This document shows, in pieces, positions 7,463-16,217 of a DNA stretch of 43,598 nt. Within the stretch, counting starts at the first letter, position 1. Each line of letters opens with the position of its first letter. The notes under the pieces were generated by a model. That model was given only the letters and a program-made list of their open reading frames with translations, had not been told where the DNA came from and did no database searches. Position numbers and translations under genes: made by a program. This DNA comes from Methylobacterium oxalidis (GTDB taxonomy: Bacteria; Pseudomonadota; Alphaproteobacteria; Rhizobiales; Beijerinckiaceae), in the NCBI RefSeq assembly GCF_007992195.1, contig NZ_BJZU01000105.1, forward strand, positions 1 to 43,598. The letters are read 5' to 3'.

Positions 7463-7911
7463 GATCCGTAGTTTGTGCTACCCTCAGCGGCTGTAGATCA
7501 CCATTGCCACAAGCAAATCAAGCGCGGCTGTGCAAAAATATACCGAAAACTTTCTTTCGGCAGTTGACACATGTGAGGGTAAGACCCGTCTAATCAACCC
7601 CTTGCCGCTTCGCGTGCCGCAAGCGATGACCTGCATCATCGGCCGGACGAGGGCCGCTGCAGCTCCATCGCCTCCTTCACTAGCGCTTCGAGCCAAGTGC
7701 ACACCCGCATTCGACCAGATGCACGCAATCGCATGTGAATGGGTCGGGCCGACTGCGCCGTGCACATGCGTGGTCGAGCGGTTGGGGTAAACCATTCGTT
7801 TCCAGCCTGCCGCTAGCAGGGCGGTATGCCGCTGAAGCCGTAAGGCCCGCTGTCACGGGTCGGCCTACAGCAGACGCGGCACCAGACCCTCGTTCCTGAA
7901 GGACGAACGCG
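7463..7911. other. Intergenic region between mucR-like gene and RNase HI gene
   Basis: About 450 bases with no believable gene. The part at 7500-7570 is more A/T-rich and is the likely leftward promoter area for the MucR-like gene. A TTGACA occurs at 7564-7569, but no -10 at proper distance follows. Confidence 0.4.
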
Positions 7912-8583
7912 ATGCGAATGGTTGTCTATGCCGACGGCGGCTGCGACCCCAATCCGGGCCCGGGCGGGTGGGGCGTCGTCATCTCCGGTCCGAATGGCAT
8001 GCTCGAACTCTGCGGCGGAGATCTCGGCACCACCAACAACCGCATGGAGCTGACTGCCGCCATCCGGGCTCTGGAGCACTTTCCCGACGGCGCGCAGCTC
8101 GAGATGCGCTGTGACAGCCAGTACGTGATCAAGTCCGTCACCGAATGGATGCGCGGCTGGAAGGCGAAGGGCTGGCGAACCACCACCGGCGAGGTGAAGA
8201 ACGTCGATCTGATGAAGCGCCTCGACGAGCTCGCCAGCAGCCGAGACGTGCGTTGGACCTGGGTGCGGGGTCATGCCGGCGACCCGCTCAACGAACGCGC
8301 CGACCGATTAGCCGCGCAAGGACGGCGCGAGGCGCGCGGCCTGTCGCGATCATCCGCTCCGGCCACGCCGCCTGTGCCGGCTGCTTCGGAGAGGGTGGGC
8401 CGCACGGCACCGGTGCAGATCGACCTCGCGCTGGGGCTTGAGATCGCGCGCGCAGCCCAGCGGGCTGGCACGACACCGTCAGCCTTCGTCGAAGAGGCGG
8501 TCAAGCTTGTGCTCGCACTCGGCCCTGAAGAGACTGCCCGCCTGCAGTCGCGCCGTAAGGCCCCGCCAGCCACCGCCGCTTGA
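7912..8583 (+). CDS. rnhA: Ribonuclease HI with C-terminal ribbon-helix-helix-like extension, 223 aa
   Basis: RNase HI cleaves the RNA strand of RNA-DNA hybrids. The catalytic residues Asp8, Glu46, Asp68 and Asp131 and the supporting His121 are all present (Asp-Gly-Gly-Cys-Asp-Pro-Asn-Pro-Gly, Asn-Asn-Arg-Met-Glu-Leu, Cys-Asp-Ser, His-Ala-Gly-Asp). The nuclease ends near residue 142; a Pro/Ala linker follows, then residues 167-205 form a strand and two helices resembling a ribbon-helix-helix DNA-binding module. The usual enzyme is about 150 residues, so this extension is extra. AAGGA sits 8 nt before the ATG. It may be a second, accessory RNase H of this genome. Confidence 0.9.
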   Translation: MRMVVYADGGCDPNPGPGGWGVVISGPNGMLELCGGDLGTTNNRMELTAAIRALEHFPDGAQLEMRCDSQYVIKSVTEWMRGWKAKGWRTTTGEVKNVDLMKRLDELASSRDVRWTWVRGHAGDPLNERADRLAAQGRREARGLSRSSAPATPPVPAASERVGRTAPVQIDLALGLEIARAAQRAGTTPSAFVEEAVKLVLALGPEETARLQSRRKAPPATAA

Positions 8584-8872
8584 GCGATGGAAAGCCATCG
8601 GTCATTGCACGCACACGTACTCTGAAGGTCGTTCTGGGACGTTTCAGCGGCAGGAAGGACACGAAATGGAAATGGCCGGCTCTGGCCAGAACCGGAACCT
8701 CCGCTTTCGAGACGTGAGGGCATCGAAGCGGACGTGACAGCCGGGCCGCTCCGCTTCCGTTGTGAAACTCGGGCACGTTCAACTGCGCAACTCAGCGCTG
8801 CCAAGTTCTCAGCGACGCCTCAGCAGCCGCGCCCTTCAGTATGACGGGCTCGCTTGAGGTGACGGCTGGCGA

Positions 8873-9373
8873 TCACTCGCCCCTGGCGAGGGCGGCTGCT
8901 CGCTCCACGCTGATGCCGGCCACCAGCGGATCGGCGTGGCGATGGGCCAGCCGCCAGTCCGAGCCGACACGGCGGAAGATGAGCGTCACCCGCAAGGGCC
9001 AGTCCTGAGCCGGCAGCCCGCCGACCTCCACGTGCTGGCGCTCGACGACAACCAGCGCGACCAGATCGGTCGCGCCGTAGGCCTGGACGACCTGCTGCTC
9101 GAAGGTGCCGTTCCGGAAGAAGTGCGCCATCGCCTGCACACGCTCGTCGGTCAGATCCGAAGCGCGCGTCGGCGCGCCGCCGAACGGGGTCATCAGCGTT
9201 AAGTCGTCCGTGTAGCGGATCAGTGCCCGGTAGGTGTCGACGTCACCGCGCATCAGCGCGCCGTGCGCCTCCGCGCAGCGCGCGGCGAGCCGGGCGACCT
9301 CGTCGGACTGTGCAAGGGTCGGGACGAGGCTCGCGCCGGCGCCTGCAAGAATCGCGCGTCGGGATGGAGACAT
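8873..9373 (-). CDS. SnoaL/DUF4440-like protein with Tat-type signal, 166 aa
   Basis: The N-terminus Ser-Pro-Ser-Arg-Arg-Ala-Ile-Leu-Ala-Gly is a twin-arginine-like signal ending near residue 22. The remainder matches the NTF2-like fold used by SnoaL and DUF4440 proteins: an early helix with Ala-x-x-x-Gly-Asp-Val-Asp, a central Thr-Phe-Glu-Gln strand region, and Arg-Val-Thr-Leu-Ile-Phe-Arg-Arg followed by Trp-Arg-Leu-Ala-His-Arg-His. It is probably periplasmic. It is divergent from a LysR gene 95 bp away, so that regulator may control it. Substrate unknown. Confidence 0.8.
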   Translation of the reverse strand: MSPSRRAILAGAGASLVPTLAQSDEVARLAARCAEAHGALMRGDVDTYRALIRYTDDLTLMTPFGGAPTRASDLTDERVQAMAHFFRNGTFEQQVVQAYGATDLVALVVVERQHVEVGGLPAQDWPLRVTLIFRRVGSDWRLAHRHADPLVAGISVERAAALARGE

Positions 9374-9468
9374 CTGCGGCCCTCTCCTGTGATGAGACGC
9401 AGCAACCGCGCTGCCGCTCCTGCATCGTCCCTCGCGCGTGCTGAAGCCAGTGATACGATCTCAGCGAT

Positions 9469-10419
9469 ATGCTGAACGAGATCGACCTTTCCCGGGTAGA
9501 CCTCAACCTGCTGGTGCTGTTCGAGGCGGTGCTGGCGGAGCGGCATGTCGGGCGCGCGGCCGAGCGCCTGAACCTGTCGCCATCGGCCGTCAGTCACGGC
9601 CTCGGACGGCTCCGCCGGCTCCTGAACGATCCTCTGTTCCTGCGCACCCCGAGGGGCGTCGTGCCGACCGATCGGGCGATGGAGCTGGCCGCTCCCGTCG
9701 GCGAGATCCTCACTCGGGTCCGAGCCGTCCTCGCGGTCGCCGAGCCGTTCGATCCGGCACGCTCGCGGCGGCGCTTCACGGTCGGAGCGCCCGACGGGGT
9801 GTCGGCCGTCGTCCTGCCGGCGCTTCTCGCGAGCCTGCGCGCGCAGGCCCCGGACGTCGCCGTCAGCCTGAGCCAGCTTCTGCCTGTCCAGGGCGACGTC
9901 TCGCCCGAGCGCGCGTGGCGCGACGCCCTGGCCGCTCTCGAGGCGCGAGCGCTGGACATCGCGATCCTCCCGTCCGACGCGGTGCCCGCGCGCTTCGCGC
10001 GGACGAGGCTCTACGAGGAGGACTTCGTCATCGCCCTGCGACGCGGGCACCCCTACGCGCAGGAGCCGACGCTCGACCGCTACTGCGCGATGCGCCACCT
10101 CGTGGTCTCGGCGACCGGCGACCCGTTCGGGTTCGTCGATCAGGTCCTGGCACGGCACGGCCGTGCGCGGCACACCGTTCTGACCGCGCCCAACTTCCTG
10201 CTCGCGCTCGCACTCATCGCCGAGACCGATCTCGTCGCCGCCCTGCCGAGGCGATTCGTCGCCGCCCATGCCGCGCGCTTCGGCGTCGACGGCGTCGAGG
10301 CACCCGTCCCGTTCGGCCGCTTCCCGATCAACGCCGTGGTTCCGCGCGCGGCGATGCCAGACCGGGGCTTGGCGTGGCTGCTCGACCGGCTCGCGAGCAC
10401 GGGACGCGCGCCGGGCTGA
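9469..10419 (+). CDS. LysR-family transcriptional regulator, 316 aa
   Basis: The N-terminal winged helix-turn-helix is clear: Asp-Leu-Asn-Leu-Leu-Val-Leu-Phe-Glu-Ala-Val, then Ala-Ala-Glu-Arg-Leu-Asn-Leu-Ser-Pro-Ser-Ala-Val-Ser-His. A LysR substrate-binding domain follows from about residue 92. The Leu-Phe-Leu-Arg-Thr at residues 56-60 is typical of the NodD/PcpR branch. The ATG lies 95 bp from the divergent SnoaL-like gene, the classic arrangement for LysR control of its neighbour. It ends convergently 12 bp from the SulP gene. Effector unknown. Confidence 0.9.
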   Translation: MLNEIDLSRVDLNLLVLFEAVLAERHVGRAAERLNLSPSAVSHGLGRLRRLLNDPLFLRTPRGVVPTDRAMELAAPVGEILTRVRAVLAVAEPFDPARSRRRFTVGAPDGVSAVVLPALLASLRAQAPDVAVSLSQLLPVQGDVSPERAWRDALAALEARALDIAILPSDAVPARFARTRLYEEDFVIALRRGHPYAQEPTLDRYCAMRHLVVSATGDPFGFVDQVLARHGRARHTVLTAPNFLLALALIAETDLVAALPRRFVAAHAARFGVDGVEAPVPFGRFPINAVVPRAAMPDRGLAWLLDRLASTGRAPG

Positions 10420-10431
10420 AGCGGGAACCCC

Positions 10432-11916
10432 TCAGTGCGCGGGCTGCGAGGCCGCCGCTCCCGTCTTGTCGTGCGTGGCGAAGCGCTCGACCAGCGTCGC
10501 GCTGGCCGCGTTCAGGCCGATCACCTCGACCATCTTGCCGCGACGCCGCGCCTTCAGCACGACGCGGTCGAGCGCGCCGATCGCCGAGATGTCCCAGAAA
10601 TGCGCCGCCCGGACGTCGATGACGATGCGCTCCACCGGCTCCGCACCGTCGACGGCCTCGCTGAACGTCCCCGCCGAGGCGAAGAAGATCTGGCCCGACA
10701 CGCGGTAGGTCCGCACCCGGCCGTCGGCCGAGAGGTCCGACTCGACCCGGCTCAGCCGCGAGACCTTCCCGGCAAAGAACACGCCCGACAGCAGCACGCC
10801 GGCCAGCACGCCGATCGCGAGGTCCTTCGTCGCGACCACGACGCCCACGGTCACGACCATCACCGCCGAAGAGGGCAGCGGGTTCGTCCGCAGCCGCGCC
10901 AGGGAGCGCCACTGGAAGGTGTTGAACGAGACCATGACCATCACCGCCGTCAGCGCGGCGACGGGCACGATCGCGAGCAGGTCCTGAAGCGCCACCAGCA
11001 GGAGGAGCAGGACGCTTCCGGCGACGAAGGTCGAGAGCCGCCCGCGCGCGCCCGACGAGACGTTGATCACAGACTGCCCGATCATCGCGCAGCCGCCCAT
11101 GCCGCCGAAGACCGCGGACGCCATGTTGGCCACACCCTGGCCGAAGCATTCCCGGTTCTTGCTGCTCGGGGTGTCCGTCATGTCGTCCACGATCTTGGCC
11201 GTCAGCAGGCTCTCCAGCAGCCCGACGGCCGCGAGCGTCACGGCGTAGGGCAGGATGATGCGCAGCGTCTCGAGGGTGAAGGGCACGTCGGGCAGCGCGA
11301 GGCTCGGCAGCGCGGAGGGCAGCGCACCGAGTTGCGCGACCGTGCGCACGTCGAGATGGAAGGCGGCGGTGATCGCCGTCAGCACGGCGATCGCCACGAG
11401 CGGTGACGGCACGGCTCGCGTGATCCGCGGGAAGCCGTAGATGATGAGAAGGCCGAGCGCGATCAGGCCGTAGGTGGCGGGCGTGACGCCCGTCAGTTCG
11501 GGCAATTGGGCGAGGAAGATCAGGATGGCCAGCGCGTTGACGAAGCCCGTCATCACGGATTGCGAGACGAAGCGCATCAGCCGGCCGAGCTTGAGCAAGC
11601 CGGCTCCGACCTGCAGCGCGCCCATCAGGATGGTGGCGGCGAAGAGGTATTGCACGCCGTGGTCGCGCACGAGGTCGACCATGACGACGGCGGTCGCGGC
11701 CGTGGCCGCTGAGATCATGGCGGGGCGCCCCCCGGCGAAGGCGATCACGCAGGCGATGACGACGGAAGCGTAGAGGCCGACCTTCGGATCGACGCCGGCG
11801 ATGACCGAGAAGCCGATGGCTTCGGGGATGAGGGCCAGGGCGACGACGAGGCCGGAGAGGATGTCGGCACGGACGCGCGCGACGGAGGCGCGGGCGCGCT
11901 TCAGGGATGTGAGCAT
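10432..11916 (-). CDS. SulP-family inorganic anion transporter with STAS domain, 494 aa
   Basis: An inner-membrane secondary transporter of the SLC26/SulP type, carrying sulfate, bicarbonate or dicarboxylates. It opens with Asp-Ile-Leu-Ser-Gly-Leu-Val-Val-Ala-Leu-Ala-Leu-Ile-Pro-Glu-Ala-Ile and Gly-Leu-Tyr-Ala-Ser, both typical, and shows 10-12 hydrophobic segments up to about residue 375. The last 100 residues form a STAS domain with Asp-Ile-Ser-Ala-Ile, close to the phospho-site motif of anti-sigma antagonists. Length is usual for the family. Sulfate and bicarbonate subtypes cannot be separated here. Confidence 0.9.
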   Translation of the reverse strand: MLTSLKRARASVARVRADILSGLVVALALIPEAIGFSVIAGVDPKVGLYASVVIACVIAFAGGRPAMISAATAATAVVMVDLVRDHGVQYLFAATILMGALQVGAGLLKLGRLMRFVSQSVMTGFVNALAILIFLAQLPELTGVTPATYGLIALGLLIIYGFPRITRAVPSPLVAIAVLTAITAAFHLDVRTVAQLGALPSALPSLALPDVPFTLETLRIILPYAVTLAAVGLLESLLTAKIVDDMTDTPSSKNRECFGQGVANMASAVFGGMGGCAMIGQSVINVSSGARGRLSTFVAGSVLLLLLVALQDLLAIVPVAALTAVMVMVSFNTFQWRSLARLRTNPLPSSAVMVVTVGVVVATKDLAIGVLAGVLLSGVFFAGKVSRLSRVESDLSADGRVRTYRVSGQIFFASAGTFSEAVDGAEPVERIVIDVRAAHFWDISAIGALDRVVLKARRRGKMVEVIGLNAASATLVERFATHDKTGAAASQPAH

Positions 11917-12272
11917 GGGATGACCGCAGGAGACCGTACCCGCACGAAGCGCCGGGTCCGAGACGTGTCTCGATTGCGTGGTCCGGCGGATCGGCGGCCG
12001 GAAGAGCCACCCGGGCTTTCACCGGGTCCAGACGGATGGCCCTCGTTTACTAGACTTGTGCCGCACCACAACATGCCGAGCAGCGCTTTCGGATGCGCGA
12101 GGGCATGGCGCGGGGCGAGCGGTCACATCGGTGTGGCTTGCAGCGACGTTCATCGATCGGGGATGCTTGCTCCCGACACCATCCCTGAGACTGCCGCCGG
12201 CCTTCTCGGCGCCGCCGATCTCGCCCCCGAAGCTCGGCCTCGCCCGCCCGAGGCTTCGGTCACCGAGGAACG
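11917..12272. other. Intergenic region, no gene recognised
   Basis: About 355 bases upstream of the leftward SulP gene. Several frames are open on both strands, but none has a ribosome binding site or protein-like composition. It should hold the SulP promoter; I see no clear consensus. Confidence 0.35.
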
Positions 12273-12425
12273 TCAGCCGGCATCAAGCACGCTTGAGATC
12301 TCTTCATCCGCCTGGGCAGTGGGCATCAGGATGTCGCCCCCATGCAGGATGAACGCGCAGAAGAGGAGCGTTCCTGCCATACCTGCTACCGGGTAAATGA
12401 GGGGGATCAGCTTGCTGCCGGACAT
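12273..12425 (-). CDS. Small single-pass membrane protein, 50 aa
   Basis: The ATG at 12425 is preceded by AGAGGGG about 8 nt upstream. Residues 7-28 are one hydrophobic helix with a Gly-x-x-x-Gly-like centre, and the C-terminal 20 residues are acidic. The N-terminal Lys at residue 5 suggests the tail faces the periplasm. Family not recognised. Confidence 0.6.
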   Translation of the reverse strand: MSGSKLIPLIYPVAGMAGTLLFCAFILHGGDILMPTAQADEEISSVLDAG

Positions 12426-12942
12426 CTCAGAACCCCTCTGCTGAACCTGTGGCTCCAGAGTGTGTCACCTGAGACAACTCGCCGGCGAGCGCGCCGTTTC
12501 AGAAGCGCCCATAGGCAGCCGGACGGCCGCGGAAGGCGCGATGCGTTTGCCCGACGGTGGCCGAAAGCAGCACGTCCGCTCGGGAGCTCAGTCTGCCGAT
12601 ATCCGGACATTCCGCGCGGCTCATTCGCTAGCACGTGCCGCTCGCGGAGGACCGCTTCGCTGTTGCAAGCAGATGTCTGCAGGCGGACGCAACACCAGCA
12701 TGTCGCAGCCCACCAATAGCGCATCCGATCCGATTGCATCGTAGCCAGCAGCTACGATGCATCCTCAACGCTCGGCTGATGGGAAGCAGACCAGGTTGCC
12801 TCGGACGTGCTTCTTGGTAGCGGTACGCTTCCTGAAGGGCAGATTCGGACCGCCACGCCAGATGTCTCGGCACCCGGATAGGCTGGCGCCGCCAACCTGA
12901 CACCTGCTACGCTTGGCTGTCGTCCGTTATGCCGGAGGAGGT
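12426..12942. other. Intergenic region with one strong palindrome
   Basis: About 515 bases between a leftward small gene and a rightward LysR gene. No believable gene is seen. It contains the palindrome at 12735-12761. Confidence 0.4.
12735..12761. repeat. 11-bp perfect inverted repeat, 5-nt loop
   Basis: TGCATCGTAGC at 12735-12745 is exactly complementary to 12751-12761 with loop CAGCA. No T-run follows on either side, so an intrinsic terminator is unlikely. It sits about 180 bp before the LysR start and could be an operator or a cruciform target. Confidence 0.65.
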
Positions 12943-13917
12943 ATGCGAACCCGCACCCCGCCGTTCTCGACCCTCAGGCTCTTCGACGCGGCCGGTCGGC
13001 ATCTGAGCTTCGCCAAGGCGGCAGCCGAGCTGAACGTCACACCTAGCGCCGTCAGCCACGGGATCGTCGGTCTGGAACGGGCGCTCGGCGTTAAGTTGTT
13101 CCTGCGCGAACCCGGCCGGCTATCGCTAACGCGCGAAGGGGCCGACTACCTCACCTACGTGTCCGAGGCCTTGTCGCTCATCCTTGTCGGTACGCGGCGC
13201 CTGCCGACGCCGCACTCGGGCAGGACCATCGCCGTGAGCTGTGCGCCGACGGTCGCCTCGAGATGGCTGCTGCCGCGGCTCCACGCGTTCCGCGCCAAGC
13301 ATCCGAGGATCGCCATCAACTTGGACACCTCCCATCGTCCGGTCGGCTTTCCCGTCGACGGATTCGACTTCGCCATCCGAATGAGCCGGATCCCGGCCGC
13401 GCCGACGAATTGGAGCCCCCTGTTCGGAGAATGGCTGGTTCCGGTCTGCAGCCCGAGCTACCGCGAGACCGTTGCCAGCGCCGGCGGCTTCGACCCCGCC
13501 CGCGCCACCACGCTCCACGTCACGTCCCTCAGCGAGGATTGGCAGGCGTGGCTCGACGCCACCGGAGCCGCCGATGTTCCTTCGCTCGGCACGATGCGCT
13601 TCGACACGATCCAGCTGTCGCTTGAGGCGGCCGCCGCTGGCTTGGGTATCGCTCTCGGTCGGAGATCGCTCATGGACCGGGAACTCCGCGACGGCACCCT
13701 CGTCGAGGTCGGGCAGGCAGTCCCGGCCGCGACGACCTATTGGCTGGTCAGCTCCGACTTGGTCGAACAGGAACAGGATCTCCGCAGCTTTCGGGACTGG
13801 GTCCTGACGGAGGCCTCGGCCATCGTATCCGACCAAGCGACGCGGATGTCTCCCGTTGCAAGATCCGTGGGCGGCCGAGGCTGCCCCACGCCCGCCGAGG
13901 CGGCAACCACCTCGTGA
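12943..13917 (+). CDS. LysR-family regulator of the GcvA type, 324 aa
   Basis: The helix-turn-helix shows Arg-His-Leu-Ser-Phe-Ala-Lys-Ala-Ala-Ala-Glu-Leu-Asn-Val-Thr-Pro-Ser-Ala-Val-Ser-His, a GcvA-like pattern. The effector domain begins near residue 93 with Thr-Ile-Ala-Val-Ser-Cys-Ala-Pro-Thr-Val-Ala-Ser-Arg-Trp-Leu. The ATG at 12943 is preceded by GGAGGAGGT with short spacing; a GTG ten codons upstream is possible. It is 81 bp upstream of the MFS/hydrolase/cupin operon on the same strand and probably regulates it. It has an unusual Pro/Gly/Ser-rich tail. Confidence 0.88.
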   Translation: MRTRTPPFSTLRLFDAAGRHLSFAKAAAELNVTPSAVSHGIVGLERALGVKLFLREPGRLSLTREGADYLTYVSEALSLILVGTRRLPTPHSGRTIAVSCAPTVASRWLLPRLHAFRAKHPRIAINLDTSHRPVGFPVDGFDFAIRMSRIPAAPTNWSPLFGEWLVPVCSPSYRETVASAGGFDPARATTLHVTSLSEDWQAWLDATGAADVPSLGTMRFDTIQLSLEAAAAGLGIALGRRSLMDRELRDGTLVEVGQAVPAATTYWLVSSDLVEQEQDLRSFRDWVLTEASAIVSDQATRMSPVARSVGGRGCPTPAEAATTS

Positions 13918-13998
13918 GCACAGCTCATCGGTCGCGCAGAGCTTCTCGTTTGCCTCGCCGGCACCCGGTTGCGACCTTCGCATCCGAGGAGAAGAGCG

Positions 13999-15246
13999 AT
14001 GGCAGCGATCTCGAACCGGTGGATGTTGCGGGAACGACGGAGCGGCGCGATCCTCGTCGTGGCGACCGCGGCGCTGGTTCTGAGCGGCGCGATGGGTATC
14101 CGGCAGACCTTCGGGCTGTTCCTCGGGCCGTTCTCGTTCGAGCACGGGATCCCGGTGGCGACCGTCGCGCTGGCGATCGCTCTCCACAACCTGGTCTGGG
14201 GGTTCGCCCAGCCTTTCGCTGGGGCGGCGGCGGACCGCTATGGCGTCGCTCCGGTGGTTGCCTTCGGTGCTCTCGTCTTCGCCGGCGGCCTGGCGCTGGC
14301 CGCCCTTGCACCCTCGGGTCCAATGCTCCTCCTCGGTATGGGGCTGATGGTCGGCATCGGCATCAGCTGCACGAGCTTCGGGGTCGTGCTGACGGCGGTC
14401 GGCCGGGCGGCCACGCCGGAGGGCCGCAGCTCGGCATTGGGCCTCGCGAGCGCCGGCGGCTCGCTGGGTCAGGTCCTGCTCGTGCCTTTCGCCGGGACGA
14501 TCACATCGGCCGCGGGCATGACGGCGGCACTTCTCGCCCTCGCCGGCATCATCCTCGCGGTTGCCCCGCTCGGCCTCTGGCTCGACGGCGGTGATCGACG
14601 ATCAACGGCCGACGCCGGGACCACATCAGCCAGCCTCTCCGACGTGCTCGTGCAAGCCTGCCGGAACCCCGGCTACCAGCTTCTCACGCTCGGCTTCTTC
14701 ACCTGCGGCTTCCAGCTCGCCTTCATCGCGACGCATCTGCCGGGCTACCTCTCCCTCTGCCACATGCCTGCGAGCCTGAGCGCGACGGCTCTCGCCCTGA
14801 TCGGCCTGTTCAACATGGCTGGCAGCTGGGGCTGCGGCTGGCTCGGCGGACGCTTCCGCCAGCAGCACGTCCTCGCATGGCTCTACCTGATCCGAGGCGT
14901 CGCGATCGGCGCCTTCGCCCTCGTGCCGAAGACCGAAGCCGTGGTCGTACTCTTCGCCGCCGTCATGGGCCTGACGTGGCTCGGCACCGTCCCGCTGACG
15001 AGCGGCCTCGTGGCGAAAGTGTTCGGGGTCCGCCATCTCGGCACCTTGTTCGGCATCGTCTTCCTGAGCCATCAGATCGGATCATTCCTCGGCGCGTGGC
15101 TCGGCGGCGTCGTTCTGGACGCGACCGGCTCCTACGGTCCGGTCTGGGCGGCCACGGCTCTCGCCGGCCTGTTAGCCGCTCTGCTCCACTTCCCGATCGA
15201 CGACCGGCCGGTCTCCGCCGGTCTGCCCATGTCAGCGCGGGCGTGA
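13999..15246 (+). CDS. Major facilitator superfamily transporter, 415 aa
   Basis: An inner-membrane transporter with about 12 hydrophobic helices. The Gly-Ile-Arg-Gln-Thr-Phe-Gly-Leu-Phe start of the first helix and Trp-Gly-Phe-Ala-Gln-Pro-Phe-Ala-Gly are typical of MFS carriers of the oxalate/formate antiporter-like branch. AGGAG precedes the ATG at 13999; a TTG ten codons upstream is less likely. Its TGA overlaps the ATG of the next gene by one base (TGATG). Substrate unknown; the downstream hydrolase and cupin suggest uptake of a small organic acid or ester. Confidence 0.88.
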   Translation: MAAISNRWMLRERRSGAILVVATAALVLSGAMGIRQTFGLFLGPFSFEHGIPVATVALAIALHNLVWGFAQPFAGAAADRYGVAPVVAFGALVFAGGLALAALAPSGPMLLLGMGLMVGIGISCTSFGVVLTAVGRAATPEGRSSALGLASAGGSLGQVLLVPFAGTITSAAGMTAALLALAGIILAVAPLGLWLDGGDRRSTADAGTTSASLSDVLVQACRNPGYQLLTLGFFTCGFQLAFIATHLPGYLSLCHMPASLSATALALIGLFNMAGSWGCGWLGGRFRQQHVLAWLYLIRGVAIGAFALVPKTEAVVVLFAAVMGLTWLGTVPLTSGLVAKVFGVRHLGTLFGIVFLSHQIGSFLGAWLGGVVLDATGSYGPVWAATALAGLLAALLHFPIDDRPVSAGLPMSARA

Positions 15247-16217
15247 TGTCGACGCTCGTCGTCGACCCCCTCGCTGCCGGCGGCGCACTCGCCGAAGCGG
15301 TGACGGTTCGATGCCGGGACGGCTACGTGCTGCACGGTCACCTCTGGAGTGTCGATCCGCGACTGGAGCCGATGCTCGGCACGGTGGTGCTGAACCCCGC
15401 GACCGGAGTCCTCGCGGGCTACTATCACGCCTACGCACGGTTTCTCGTCGCACACGGGTTCGAGGTGCTGACCTACGACTACCGCGGAATCGGCACTTCC
15501 CGCCCGGCCACTCTGAAGGGGTGCGGTATCCGCTGGCGGGACTGGGGCGAATTGGACTTCGATGCTGTGGTTCGATGGACCCGCGCCCGCCGCGGCGGGC
15601 CGCTGCTCGTCGTCGGGCACAGCATCGGCGGCTTTCTTCCCGGCTTCGCGGAGGCAGCCAATCTCGTCGACCGCTACCTCGCTGTCGGCGCACAGTTCGC
15701 CTACTGGCCCGACTACGCCGTCGGCGACCGGCTCCGCATGGTCGCGAAGTGGCATTTCGCGATGCCGGCGATGACGGCATTGGCAGGCTACTTCCCGGGC
15801 CGGCAACTCGGCTGGCTTGAGGATCTCCCAGCCGGCATCGCCTACGAGTGGAGCTTTCGCCGTGCCCGAATGGAACTCAGCTACCCGCGGCGCGCGCGCG
15901 AGGCGATCCTCGCCCGCTTCGCGGCCGTGCAAGCCCCGATCCTGGCCGTCGGAACGACCGACGACGCGTTCGGAACGCCGCCCGCGATCCGCCGGGGTCT
16001 CGATTACTACGCAGCAAGTCCCCGCACGCAGGTCGAGTTGACGCCCGCTGCGCTGGGCGCGACGACGATCGGCCATTTCGGCTTGTTCCATGCCCGCCGC
16101 AACGGCACGTTCTGGACCGACTCGCTGGATTGGCTGCGCGACGGCAGGAATCCTTGGCCGGAAGCGGTAGCCGCCACCCTTGGTCCGTGTTGTCGCAGCA
16201 GGACGCTTTCACGATGA
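15246..16217 (+). CDS. Alpha/beta hydrolase of the COG4757 type, 323 aa
   Basis: The nucleophile elbow Gly-His-Ser126-Ile-Gly-Gly is clear. The early Asp-Gly-Tyr-x-Leu-x-Gly and the Tyr-Asp-Tyr-Arg-Gly-Ile-Gly-x-Ser before it are typical of this esterase-like group. A candidate acid is in Thr-Thr-Asp-Asp-Ala-Phe, and a candidate catalytic His is in Ile-Gly-His-Phe-Gly-Leu-Phe, the characteristic end motif. No signal peptide, so cytoplasmic. Start and stop overlap both neighbours, so the three genes are translated as one unit. Confidence 0.85.
   Translation: MSTLVVDPLAAGGALAEAVTVRCRDGYVLHGHLWSVDPRLEPMLGTVVLNPATGVLAGYYHAYARFLVAHGFEVLTYDYRGIGTSRPATLKGCGIRWRDWGELDFDAVVRWTRARRGGPLLVVGHSIGGFLPGFAEAANLVDRYLAVGAQFAYWPDYAVGDRLRMVAKWHFAMPAMTALAGYFPGRQLGWLEDLPAGIAYEWSFRRARMELSYPRRAREAILARFAAVQAPILAVGTTDDAFGTPPAIRRGLDYYAASPRTQVELTPAALGATTIGHFGLFHARRNGTFWTDSLDWLRDGRNPWPEAVAATLGPCCRSRTLSR

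Noticed and set aside
7564..7598. Promoter with TTGACA and TAATCA
   Set aside because: The spacing is about 21 nt and no gene follows closely.
9253..10269. A 338-residue minus frame opposite the LysR gene
   Set aside because: Shadow frame in GC-rich DNA; the LysR motifs on the plus strand are clear.
10328..12022. A 564-residue minus frame overlapping the SulP gene
   Set aside because: Arg/His/Ala-biased, no membrane or domain features; the SulP frame is unambiguous.
13126..14187. A 353-residue minus frame opposite the second LysR gene
   Set aside because: Composition of a shadow frame, no start signal.
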